This document shows, piece after piece, positions 44,662 to 52,515 of a stretch of 64,000 nucleotides of DNA (the stretch's first letter is position 1; every line of letters starts with the position of its first letter). Where the stretch lies: contig CAMAXE010000003.1 of NCBI GenBank assembly GCA_945862145.1, forward strand, positions 62,001 through 126,000. The letters run 5' to 3'. Under the pieces are notes generated by a model. That model was not told where the DNA came from. It saw nothing but the letters and a program-made list of their open reading frames with translations, and searched no databases. The translations under genes and the position numbers were made by a program. Source of the stretch: Klebsiella pneumoniae. GTDB taxonomy: Bacteria > Pseudomonadota > Gammaproteobacteria > Pseudomonadales > UBA5518.

Positions 44662-45393
44662 ATGAGAACGGCGATGACCGACAAGCAGACCGTGCTGATC
44701 GTGGACGATGAAGTCTCCATCCGCGACATGGTGCAACTGTCGTTGGAGCTTGCCGGCTTCCGCGTCTATCAGGCCGCCAATGCCCGTGAGGCCCACGGAA
44801 TCATCCTCGATGTCCGGCCCGACATTGTCCTGCTCGACTGGATGATGCCCGAGACCAATGGCTTCGAACTCCTGCGGCGCCTGCGCAAGGACGAGATGAC
44901 GGCGGAGATTCCGGTGATCATGCTCACGGCCCGCGTCGAGGAGGGCAATCGGGTGCAGGGACTCGATGGCGGGGCCGATGACTACGTGACCAAGCCGTTT
45001 TCCCCCCGCGAACTCATAGCACGGATCCGGGCCCTGCTACGCCGCGTGGCGACGCCCGAGGAGGAGGCGGTGGTCGAGATGGGCGGCCTGAAACTCGACC
45101 CGCTCGCCCACCGGGTTCATGCCGACGGGCGGGCACTCACCATGGGGCCCACGGAGTTCCGCCTGCTGCAGTTCCTCATGACCCACCCCGAGCGCGCCTA
45201 TTCCCGCTCCCAGCTACTGGACAACGTCTGGGGCGCCAACGTCTATATCGATGAGCGTACGGTGGATGTGCATGTGCGGCGCCTGCGCAAGGCGCTCGAG
45301 CCGGCCGCGCCCGGGCAGACTGATTTCGGTACCTTCATCCAGACGGTGCGGGGTACCGGTTACCGGTTCTCCGGTCAGGTCTCCGGCGATTGA
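44662..45393 (+). CDS. phoB: Phosphate response regulator PhoB
   Basis: About 243 residues. The receiver domain has the Asp pocket (VLIVDDEVS), phospho-acceptor in VLLDWMMPETNG, conserved Thr/Lys (MLTAR, TKPFSP), and is followed by an OmpR-type winged helix (LTMGPTEFRLLQFLMTHPER, YIDERTVDVHVRRLRKAL, RGTGYRF). ATG 44662 or 44674 could be the start; neither has a strong Shine-Dalgarno. It activates phosphate-starvation genes when phosphorylated by PhoR, encoded 1 bp downstream. Confidence 0.94.
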   Translation: MRTAMTDKQTVLIVDDEVSIRDMVQLSLELAGFRVYQAANAREAHGIILDVRPDIVLLDWMMPETNGFELLRRLRKDEMTAEIPVIMLTARVEEGNRVQGLDGGADDYVTKPFSPRELIARIRALLRRVATPEEEAVVEMGGLKLDPLAHRVHADGRALTMGPTEFRLLQFLMTHPERAYSRSQLLDNVWGANVYIDERTVDVHVRRLRKALEPAAPGQTDFGTFIQTVRGTGYRFSGQVSGD

Positions 45394-45394
45394 C

Positions 45395-46723
45395 ATGCCC
45401 GGCCGCTACCCATCGGGTGATGCTCCCCTGCTCGGGTTGCTGCTCGCCGCCGGCGCTGCGGGAGGCTACTGGCTCGGCGATGTGTGGCCGGGTATCGCGC
45501 TGGCACTCGCTGTTTACGTTGGTATCTGCGCGCGGCGAGTACGTGCGCTCGCGCGCTGGCTGGAGGGGAACTCCAGAGGTGTCGAGCCGCCGGCCCTCGG
45601 TGGGCCGCTCGGCGAGATAGGCAATCGCATGAAGATCATCCAGAGACGTCTGCTCGAGGACATCGCCGATGGCGAGGCGCAGGTCGCGCGTTTCCGCGAG
45701 TCATTCTCGGCCTTGCGCGATGGCATCGTGATCCTCGATGCCGCACGCGCGATCGAGTGGTGCAATCCGGCCGCCAAGCGCCTGCTGGGGCTGCGCTTTC
45801 CCGAAGACCGGGGTCAGCAGGTGGCCAACCTGTTGCGCTACCCGGGTTTCGAAGCGTTCCTTGATGAAGGCGACCGGGAGCGGGAATTCGAGTTCACGAT
45901 CCCGGATGCCCGCGCCCTCACGCTGCAATTGCAGGCCGCTGATTTCGGCGAGGCCAGCACGGTGCTTTTCGTCCGTGACCTCTCGGCCATGAAGCGTCTG
46001 GAGACCATCCGCCAGGACTTCGTTGGCAACATATCGCATGAGCTACGCACTCCGCTCACGGTGATTGCCGGTTACGTGGACACCCTTGCCGATCTGCTCG
46101 ATGACTCGCCGCTCATCAACAAGGTGCTGGGGCAGATGCGCCAGCAGGCCGCGCGCATGGAGAACCTGCTGAAGGATCTCCTGCTGCTCTCGCAGCTCGA
46201 GAACGACGATGAGCCCGATCACGAGGCCGAGGAGTCCATCGCCGCCTGCGCGATGCTGGAGTCGATCCGGGAGAACGCCCTAGCGGCTTGCGTGGGCGAG
46301 CGAACGATCACGCTTGCGTGCGACCCGGCACTGCGGTTCCGCGCCAGTCGCATCGAGGCCGAGTCCATTTTCTTCAACCTCCTGTTCAACGCCGTGAAAT
46401 ACAGCTCGAGCGGCGGCCATATCGCAGTGGGTTTTGGCGTCGAGGGCGATCACCTGGTGTTCAGCGTGGGCGATGACGGCATCGGCATCGATCCGGTGCA
46501 CATTCCCCGGCTCACCGAGCGCTTCTACCGGGTAGAGAAGAGCCGCTCCGCGGAGCGTGGCGGGACGGGGCTGGGGCTTGCCATCGTCAAGCACGCCCTG
46601 ATCCGACTGGGCGGCGACTTGCAGGTCGAAAGCCGGCGAGGCGTGGGCAGCACTTTCCGGTGCCGTTTTCCGCTCGAACGCCTCGAGTCCGGTGTCAGCG
46701 TGCGCATCGCTGCTGTAGGCTAA
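45395..46723 (+). CDS. phoR: Phosphate sensor kinase PhoR
   Basis: A 442-residue histidine kinase. ATG 45395 is just after the phoB stop. N-terminal membrane helices (about 12-50), a PAS-like domain (100-200: ESFSALRDGIVILDAARAIEWCNPAA), the H-box FVGNISHELRTPLTV, an N-box NLLFNAVKYSS, and G-boxes DDGIGID and RGGTGLGLAIVKH. It is complete, with no periplasmic sensor loop, as expected for PhoR, which listens to the Pst transporter through PhoU. Confidence 0.94.
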   Translation: MPGRYPSGDAPLLGLLLAAGAAGGYWLGDVWPGIALALAVYVGICARRVRALARWLEGNSRGVEPPALGGPLGEIGNRMKIIQRRLLEDIADGEAQVARFRESFSALRDGIVILDAARAIEWCNPAAKRLLGLRFPEDRGQQVANLLRYPGFEAFLDEGDREREFEFTIPDARALTLQLQAADFGEASTVLFVRDLSAMKRLETIRQDFVGNISHELRTPLTVIAGYVDTLADLLDDSPLINKVLGQMRQQAARMENLLKDLLLLSQLENDDEPDHEAEESIAACAMLESIRENALAACVGERTITLACDPALRFRASRIEAESIFFNLLFNAVKYSSSGGHIAVGFGVEGDHLVFSVGDDGIGIDPVHIPRLTERFYRVEKSRSAERGGTGLGLAIVKHALIRLGGDLQVESRRGVGSTFRCRFPLERLESGVSVRIAAVG

Positions 46724-46770
46724 GCAAGGGCTGACGTAGCCCGTCATCTTCGCTCTGCAGGAATCCGCGG

Positions 46771-47472
46771 ATGGACCATATCTCGCAGCAATTCGATGCC
46801 GATCTCGGCGCGATCAAAGGGCATGTGCTTTCGATGGGCGGCCTGGTGGAGCGACAGATCGTCGACGCCCTGCACGCCATCATCGAGGCTGACAGCCAGC
46901 GCGCCGACGAAGTGCTGGCGCGGGAGCGCGAGGTGAATCGGATGGAGGTTTCGGTCGATGACGAGGCCACCCGCATTCTGGTGAAGCGCCAGCCCGCCGC
47001 GTCCGACCTGCGCACCGTGTTGGCGCTGATCAAGACCGTGCGCGATCTCGAGCGCGTGGGTGACGAGGCGAAGAAAATAGCCAAGCTCGCCCTCAAGCTC
47101 ACCGAGGAAGGACCCTCGCCGCGCGGCTACCACGAGCTGCGCCATATCGGCGCCGAGGTGGTTACCATGCTCCACATCGCGCTCGACGCCATGACCCGCC
47201 TGGATGTCGAGGCAGCGCTCGGCGTGGTCCGTCGGGACAAGGACGTCGATCGGGAATACAAATCCGCCACCCGTGAGCTCGTCACGTACATGATGGAAGA
47301 TCCGCGGTCGATCTCGCGCGTGATGAACATCATGTGGGCATTGCGATCGCTCGAGCGCATCGGCGATCACGCGCGCAACATTGCCGAGTACGTGTTCTAT
47401 ATGGCTAAAGGCAAGGACTTGCGCCACGAAGGACTCGAGAGCATCGAGTCCGCGGTGCGAAGCTGGAGCTGA
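46771..47472 (+). CDS. phoU: Phosphate signalling protein PhoU
   Basis: A 233-residue helical protein with two PhoU repeats, each with the metal-binding E/DxxxD pattern (DLERVGDEAKKIAK, and SLERIGDHARNIAEY). It links the Pst phosphate transporter to PhoR. Here it follows phoR by 47 bp without pstSCAB nearby. It converges on gltA across a strong hairpin. Confidence 0.95.
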   Translation: MDHISQQFDADLGAIKGHVLSMGGLVERQIVDALHAIIEADSQRADEVLAREREVNRMEVSVDDEATRILVKRQPAASDLRTVLALIKTVRDLERVGDEAKKIAKLALKLTEEGPSPRGYHELRHIGAEVVTMLHIALDAMTRLDVEAALGVVRRDKDVDREYKSATRELVTYMMEDPRSISRVMNIMWALRSLERIGDHARNIAEYVFYMAKGKDLRHEGLESIESAVRSWS

Positions 47473-47501
47473 GCGCCCAGCGCTCCCCTTCGCCGGGGAG
47501 C
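47471..47501. terminator. Bidirectional hairpin terminator between phoU and gltA
   Basis: GAGCGC/GCGCTC with a 3-nt loop (47471-47485) overlaps a longer GCTCCCC/GGGGAGC stem (47482-47501). No T-run follows, so the call rests on position between convergent genes. Confidence 0.5.
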
Positions 47502-47520
47502 TGTGCTCAGCCGCTCTTGT

Positions 47521-47589
47521 CGATTAGCCGCGCCTTGTCGATTAGCCGCGCTTTTCGATTAGCCGCGCTTTTCGATTAGCCGCGCTTGT
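47521..47589 (+). repeat. 17-bp tandem repeat spanning the gltA stop codon
   Basis: Four units of CGATTAGCCGCGCTTTT-type sequence: 47521-47538 (18 bp), 47539-47555, 47556-47572 and 47573-47589, with a weaker match before them. The last unit encodes the final gltA codons (Asp-Lys-Arg-Gly-stop on the minus strand); the others repeat it downstream. Confidence 0.92.
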
Positions 47590-48868
47590 CAATAGCGGCG
47601 AAATCGCGCTGCGGTGCGCCGGTGTAGAGCTGCCGCGGACGGCCGATCTTGTAGCTGGCGCTGATCATCTCGTGCCAGTGCGCGATCCAGCCGATGGTAC
47701 GCCCGGTGGCGAAGATCACGGTGTACATCTGCTTGGGTATGCCGATCGCCTTCAGGATGATTCCCGAGTAGAAATCGACGTTCGGGTAGAGTTTCTTCTG
47801 TATGAAGTACTCGTCCTCGGTGGCTATGCGCTCGAGTGCCTTGGCGATCCTGAGCAGCGGATCGTTTTCCAGGCCCAACTCTGAAAGCACTTCGTCGCAG
47901 GTCTGTTTCATGACCTTGGCGCGCGGATCGAAGTTCTTGTAAACGCGGTGCCCGAAGCCCATCAGGCGGAAGGGGTCGTTCTTGTCCTTGGCGCGGGCAA
48001 TGTACTCCGGGATGCGCGACTCATCGCCGATTTCCTCGAGCATATCGAGCACGGCCTCGTTGGCGCCGCCGTGGGCGGGGCCCCACAGTGCTGCGATGCC
48101 CGCCGCGATGCAGGCGAAGGGATTGGCGCCGGTGGAGCCAGTCAGGCGCACGGCCGAGGTGGAGGCGTTCTGTTCGTGGTCGGCGTGCAGCAAGAAGATG
48201 CGGTCCATCGCCTTGGCGAGCACCGGGTTCACCTTGGTCGTCTCGCAGGGGTTGCCGAACATCATGTGGAGGAAATTCGACGCGTAGTCGAGCGAATTGT
48301 CCGGATACATGAAAGGCATGCCGATCGAGTACTTGTAGCTCATCGCCGCAAGGGTTGGCATCTTGGCGATCAGCCGGAATGCCGCGACCTCGCGATGGGC
48401 CTCGTCGGTGATGTTGAGCGCATCGTGGTAGAAGGCAGATAGCGCGCCAACCACGCCGCACATGATCGCCATCGGGTGCGCGTCACGGCGGAAGCCGCGA
48501 TAGAAAAACTGCAGCTGCTCGTGGACCATCGTGTGGCGCATGACGGTGCGGACGAAATGCTGCTTTTCAGTGGCGGTGGGCAGCTCGCCGTACAGCAGCA
48601 GATAGCAGACTTCCAGGTAATCGGACTTCTCGGCCAGCTGCTCGATGGGGTAACCGCGGTGCAGCAGCACGCCCTTGTCGCCGTCGATATAGGTGATCTT
48701 GCTCTCGCAGGAGGCCGTCGACATGAAGCCCGGATCGAAGGTGAAGTAGCCCTTCCCCACGAGGCTCTGCACGTCGATGACATCGGGGCCGATGGTGCCC
48801 GCGTGTACCGGGAGCTCCAGCGTTGTCGGGTTGCCGTCTACGGTAAGGGTGGCTTTCCTGGCAGTCAT
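47576..48868 (-). CDS. gltA: Citrate synthase (type I, hexameric)
   Basis: A 430-residue enzyme condensing acetyl-CoA and oxaloacetate. Features are [31 protein letters not shown] (split in two blocks), active-site His in [11 protein letters not shown], His in [26 protein letters not shown], Asp in PNVDFYSG and C-terminal GRPRQLYTG. Length is that of the Gram-negative hexameric form, which is usually NADH-inhibited. It is divergent from sdhC, the classical arrangement, with a 228-bp intergenic control region (48869-49096). Confidence 0.97.
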   Translation of the reverse strand: MTARKATLTVDGNPTTLELPVHAGTIGPDVIDVQSLVGKGYFTFDPGFMSTASCESKITYIDGDKGVLLHRGYPIEQLAEKSDYLEVCYLLLYGELPTATEKQHFVRTVMRHTMVHEQLQFFYRGFRRDAHPMAIMCGVVGALSAFYHDALNITDEAHREVAAFRLIAKMPTLAAMSYKYSIGMPFMYPDNSLDYASNFLHMMFGNPCETTKVNPVLAKAMDRIFLLHADHEQNASTSAVRLTGSTGANPFACIAAGIAALWGPAHGGANEAVLDMLEEIGDESRIPEYIARAKDKNDPFRLMGFGHRVYKNFDPRAKVMKQTCDEVLSELGLENDPLLRIAKALERIATEDEYFIQKKLYPNVDFYSGIILKAIGIPKQMYTVIFATGRTIGWIAHWHEMISASYKIGRPRQLYTGAPQRDFAAIDKRG

Positions 48869-49096
48869 AACTGAGTTACTCCTCGAACCGTGCCGGACGG
48901 CAAACAGGGCGGGACTTTATCGACGCGTCGGAGGCATTGTCAAACCGCCAGTGGCCGTGCTGCGCGCGCGCGAGCGGGTGGCACGGTCGTTCAAGCAAGC
49001 GGGTTTGTAATCGGGGGGGCTACTTTCTATACTCACGCCCGTTTTTCGGGCAACTGCAGTTCCGTTCCCCAACCTTTTCAGGAGGCACTCGCCGCC

Positions 49097-49471
49097 ATGA
49101 GCAAACCCCGTCCCGTTAACCTTGATCTCGGCACGATCAGCCTGCCGGTGACGGCCAAGGCCTCGATCCTGCACCGGATCTCGGGCGTCTTCCTGGTCGC
49201 CGCCATCGCGGTCCTGCTGTACCTGCTCGACCTCTCGCTCGGCAGCGAAGCCAGTTTTGGCCGCGCCGCCGAGATCCTGGGGTCTCCTGTCGCGCGTCTG
49301 GTGATCTGGGTGGTGCTGGCAGGTCTGATCTACCACGCAGTGGCCGGCGTAAGACATCTTGTCATGGATCTTGGCGTCGGCGAGACCCTCGAGGGGGGTC
49401 TCCGCGGCGCCCGTGTGATCTTTGTTGTGTCTGCTGTTCTCATCATCGCTGCGGGGTTCTGGCTATGGTAA
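49097..49471 (+). CDS. sdhC: Succinate dehydrogenase cytochrome b subunit
   Basis: A 124-residue three-helix membrane subunit. LPVTAKASILHRISGVFL holds the Ser/Arg of the quinone site and the start of helix I, and HAVAGVRHLVMDLG carries the heme-ligating His. ATG 49097 follows GGAGG at 49081-49085; the frame extends upstream without homology. It overlaps sdhD by 7 bp. Confidence 0.95.
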   Translation: MSKPRPVNLDLGTISLPVTAKASILHRISGVFLVAAIAVLLYLLDLSLGSEASFGRAAEILGSPVARLVIWVVLAGLIYHAVAGVRHLVMDLGVGETLEGGLRGARVIFVVSAVLIIAAGFWLW

Positions 49472-49833
49472 CCACAGTTACTAGTTTTGGTCGCAGCGGC
49501 CTCTCCGACTGGCTGCTGCAGCGCTTCACGGCGGTTATCCTGCTCACCTATACCTTGTGCGTCGGCTCTTTCCTGCTGCTGCACCCGCGGCTCAACTTTG
49601 CCACGTGGTCGGGGTTCATGGGCACCACGCCGATGAAGGTGTTCAGCCTGATGGCGCTGCTGTCCGTGGGGGCGCATGCATGGATCGGTTTGTGGTCGGT
49701 CAGCACCGATTACCTCACCGTACGTATGATCGGCAGCAAGGCCAACACCATTCGCATTCTTTTCCAGGGCGCCTACGCCCTTGTGCTTTTCGCGTACGTG
49801 GTCTGGGGTGTCCAGATCCTGTGGGGCAATTGA
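49465..49833 (+). CDS. sdhD: Succinate dehydrogenase membrane anchor subunit
   Basis: A 122-residue anchor with three membrane helices. Visible are SDWLLQRFTAVIL near the start, and SVGAHAWIGLWSVSTDYL, which carries the heme ligand His and the quinone-site Asp-Tyr. It starts inside sdhC and ends 3 bp before sdhA. Confidence 0.95.
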   Translation: MVTTVTSFGRSGLSDWLLQRFTAVILLTYTLCVGSFLLLHPRLNFATWSGFMGTTPMKVFSLMALLSVGAHAWIGLWSVSTDYLTVRMIGSKANTIRILFQGAYALVLFAYVVWGVQILWGN

Positions 49834-49836
49834 GCG

Positions 49837-51609
49837 ATGTCCAAAATCCGTACCATCAGTTTTGACGGCGTCATTGTGGGCGGCGGGGGGGCCGGCATGC
49901 GCGCGGCGCTGCAACTCTCGCAGTCAGGTTACCGCACGGCGGTGATCTCCAAGGTGTTCCCGACTCGCTCCCATACCGTCTCGGCCCAGGGCGGCATCAC
50001 CTGCGCCATCGCCAGTGCTGATCCCGATGACGATTGGCGCTGGCATATGTATGACACCGTCAAGGGCTCTGACTACATCGGCGACCAGGACGCGATCGAG
50101 TACATGTGTTCGGTGGGTCCCGAGGCCGTGTACGAGATGGAGCACCTCGGGTTGCCGTTCTCGCGCACCGAGGATGGCCGGATCTACCAGCGTCCCTTCG
50201 GTGGCCAGAGCAAGAACTACGGCGAGGGCGGTCAGGCTGCGCGCACCTGCGCGGCTGCCGACCGTACCGGGCACGCGCTCCTGCACACGCTCCACCAGGC
50301 GAACCTCGCCAACAAGACCACCTTCCTGAACGAGTGGTTCGCGGTCGATCTCGTGAGCAATCAGGACGGCGTGATCGTCGGTGTTATCGCGATCTGCATC
50401 GAGACGGGGGAGACGGTGTTCGTGAAGTCGCGCGCAACGGTCTTCGCCACCGGCGGCGCAGGGCGCATCTACGCATCCACCACCAATGCGCATATCAACA
50501 CCGGCGACGGGATGGGCATGGCGCTACGCGCCGGCGTCCCGGTGCAGGACATCGAGATGTGGCAGTTCCACCCCACCGGCATCGCTGGCGCCGGCACGCT
50601 GGTCACCGAGGGCTGCCGCGGCGAGGGTGGTTATCTGCTGAACAAGAACGGCGAACGTTTCATGGAGCGCTACGCCCCTAACGCCAAGGATCTCGCCGGC
50701 CGCGACGTGGTGGCCCGCTCCATGATCAAGGAAATCATCGAGGGCCGCGGTTGTGGGCCGGACGGCAGTTATGTGCTGCTGAAGCTCGATCACCTCGGTG
50801 AAGACGTGCTGGAGTCGCGCTTGCCCGGGATTTGCGAGCTCGCGAAGACCTTCGCCCACGTCGATCCAGCGAAGGAACCCATCCCGGTCGTCCCGACGTG
50901 TCATTACATGATGGGCGGCATTCCTACCAACATCCACGGCCAAGCGATCACCCAGGACGCCAACGGCGTCGATCACGTAGTCCCGGGGCTTTATGCCTGC
51001 GGCGAAGTGGCCTGCGTTTCGGTGCATGGCGCGAACCGCCTGGGCGGGAATTCGCTGCTGGATCTCATCGTTTTTGGTCGCGCCTCGGGGCTTTTTATCG
51101 AGAAGGCACTGCGCGAGGGCATCGACTACCGCGATGCCTCGGAGACGGACATCGACCGCGCGATGCAGCGGCTGAACCGCCTGAACACCTCGACCGAGGG
51201 AGAGGGCGTGGCGGGCCTGCGCAAGGAGCTGCAGACGATCATGCAGAACTTCTTCGGCGTCTTCCGCAACGGTCCGCAGATGCAGCACGGCGTGAAAAGT
51301 CTGGCGGAACTGCGCCCGCGTATCGAGGGCATCCACCTGACGGACAAATCCAACGCGTTCAACACCGCGCGCCTGGAGATACTGGAGTTGCAGAACCTGC
51401 TGGAGGTGGCCGAGTCCACGGCGGTTGCCGCCGAGGCCCGCACCGAAAGCCGTGGCGCCCACGCCCGCGAGGACTACCCCGAGCGCAACGACGCCGAGTG
51501 GCTCTGCCATTCGCTGTATTTCGCCGAGGGCAAGCGGGTGGGTCGACGCAGCGTCAACTTCACGCCAAAAACCGTCGATACCTTCAAACCGAAGGCCAGG
51601 ACCTACTGA
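49837..51609 (+). CDS. sdhA: Succinate dehydrogenase flavoprotein subunit
   Basis: A 590-residue subunit that oxidises succinate to fumarate. An N-terminal FAD site [12 protein letters not shown], the FAD-linking His in [20 protein letters not shown] and [12 protein letters not shown] at the active site, [10 protein letters not shown], and [19 protein letters not shown] are all present. Typical length. It is followed by sdhB after 7 bp. Confidence 0.97.
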   Translation: MSKIRTISFDGVIVGGGGAGMRAALQLSQSGYRTAVISKVFPTRSHTVSAQGGITCAIASADPDDDWRWHMYDTVKGSDYIGDQDAIEYMCSVGPEAVYEMEHLGLPFSRTEDGRIYQRPFGGQSKNYGEGGQAARTCAAADRTGHALLHTLHQANLANKTTFLNEWFAVDLVSNQDGVIVGVIAICIETGETVFVKSRATVFATGGAGRIYASTTNAHINTGDGMGMALRAGVPVQDIEMWQFHPTGIAGAGTLVTEGCRGEGGYLLNKNGERFMERYAPNAKDLAGRDVVARSMIKEIIEGRGCGPDGSYVLLKLDHLGEDVLESRLPGICELAKTFAHVDPAKEPIPVVPTCHYMMGGIPTNIHGQAITQDANGVDHVVPGLYACGEVACVSVHGANRLGGNSLLDLIVFGRASGLFIEKALREGIDYRDASETDIDRAMQRLNRLNTSTEGEGVAGLRKELQTIMQNFFGVFRNGPQMQHGVKSLAELRPRIEGIHLTDKSNAFNTARLEILELQNLLEVAESTAVAAEARTESRGAHAREDYPERNDAEWLCHSLYFAEGKRVGRRSVNFTPKTVDTFKPKARTY

Positions 51610-51616
51610 GCGGGGC

Positions 51617-52327
51617 ATGTCCATGTTGCAAGTCAGTGTGTATCGCTACAACCCCGAGACCGACAACAAGCCCTGGATGCAGGACGTCGCGGTGGATACC
51701 GGCGGCAAGGACCTCATGGTCCTCGACGTTCTGGAGCTGCTGAAGGCCCAGGATCCATCGCTCACCTATCGCCGCTCCTGCCGCGAGGGGGTGTGTGGCT
51801 CCGACGGCATGAATATGAACGGCAAGAATGGACTCGGCTGCATCACGCCGCTGTCGAAGACCGTGAAGAAGGATCGGCTGGTGCTGCGGCCGCTGCCCGG
51901 GTTGCCGGTGATCCGTGACCTGGTCGTCGACATGTCGATGTTCTACCAGCAGTACGAGAAAGTTAAGCCCTGGCTGATCAACGACCAGCCGGCACCCGCG
52001 ATCGAGCGTCTGCAGACTCCCGAGGAGCGCGCCAAGCTCGACGGCCTGTATGAGTGCGTGCTGTGTGCCTGCTGCTCCACGGCCTGCCCCTCGTTCTGGT
52101 GGAACCCGGACCGGTTTATCGGCCCCTCGGGCCTGCTCCAGTCCTACCGTTTTCTCGCCGACAGCCGCGACACGGCCACGGCCGAGCGTTTGGCCGATCT
52201 CGATGATCCCTACAGCGTGTTCCGCTGCCACGGCATCCAGAACTGTGTGCAGGTCTGCCCCAAGGGTCTTAACCCGACGCAGGCTATCGGCCACATCCGC
52301 AACATGCTCCTCGAGCGGGGCACCTGA
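51617..52327 (+). CDS. sdhB: Succinate dehydrogenase iron-sulfur subunit
   Basis: A 236-residue subunit. Cys groups CREGVCGSDGMNMNGKNGLGC hold the [2Fe-2S] cluster, CVLCACCSTACP the [4Fe-4S] and CVQVCPKGLNP the [3Fe-4S] cluster. ATG 51617 gives the normal start MSMLQVSVYRYNPE. It passes electrons from SdhA to the quinone site in SdhCD. Confidence 0.96.
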   Translation: MSMLQVSVYRYNPETDNKPWMQDVAVDTGGKDLMVLDVLELLKAQDPSLTYRRSCREGVCGSDGMNMNGKNGLGCITPLSKTVKKDRLVLRPLPGLPVIRDLVVDMSMFYQQYEKVKPWLINDQPAPAIERLQTPEERAKLDGLYECVLCACCSTACPSFWWNPDRFIGPSGLLQSYRFLADSRDTATAERLADLDDPYSVFRCHGIQNCVQVCPKGLNPTQAIGHIRNMLLERGT

Positions 52328-52515
52328 GACCAGACCGCCATGCATCCGGGGCGCTTCGGCGCCCCGGATCCGCCCCCCGCGCCTGCCTTGTGCTGCCGCT
52401 AATCCTCACACTGATACGCATTCGTAGTGCGCCTGCGGGCAAGCGGGTCTAGAATTCGCGCGGTCGCGCCGTTGTTCGGCGGCCGTGCGTTTTCAGGGAA
52501 GCGAGGCAGGGATAC

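Noticed and set aside
47521-47589. Possible CRISPR array
   Set aside because: Units of 17 bp are contiguous with no spacers, and no cas genes are present; it is a simple tandem repeat. The same applies to 42007-42054.
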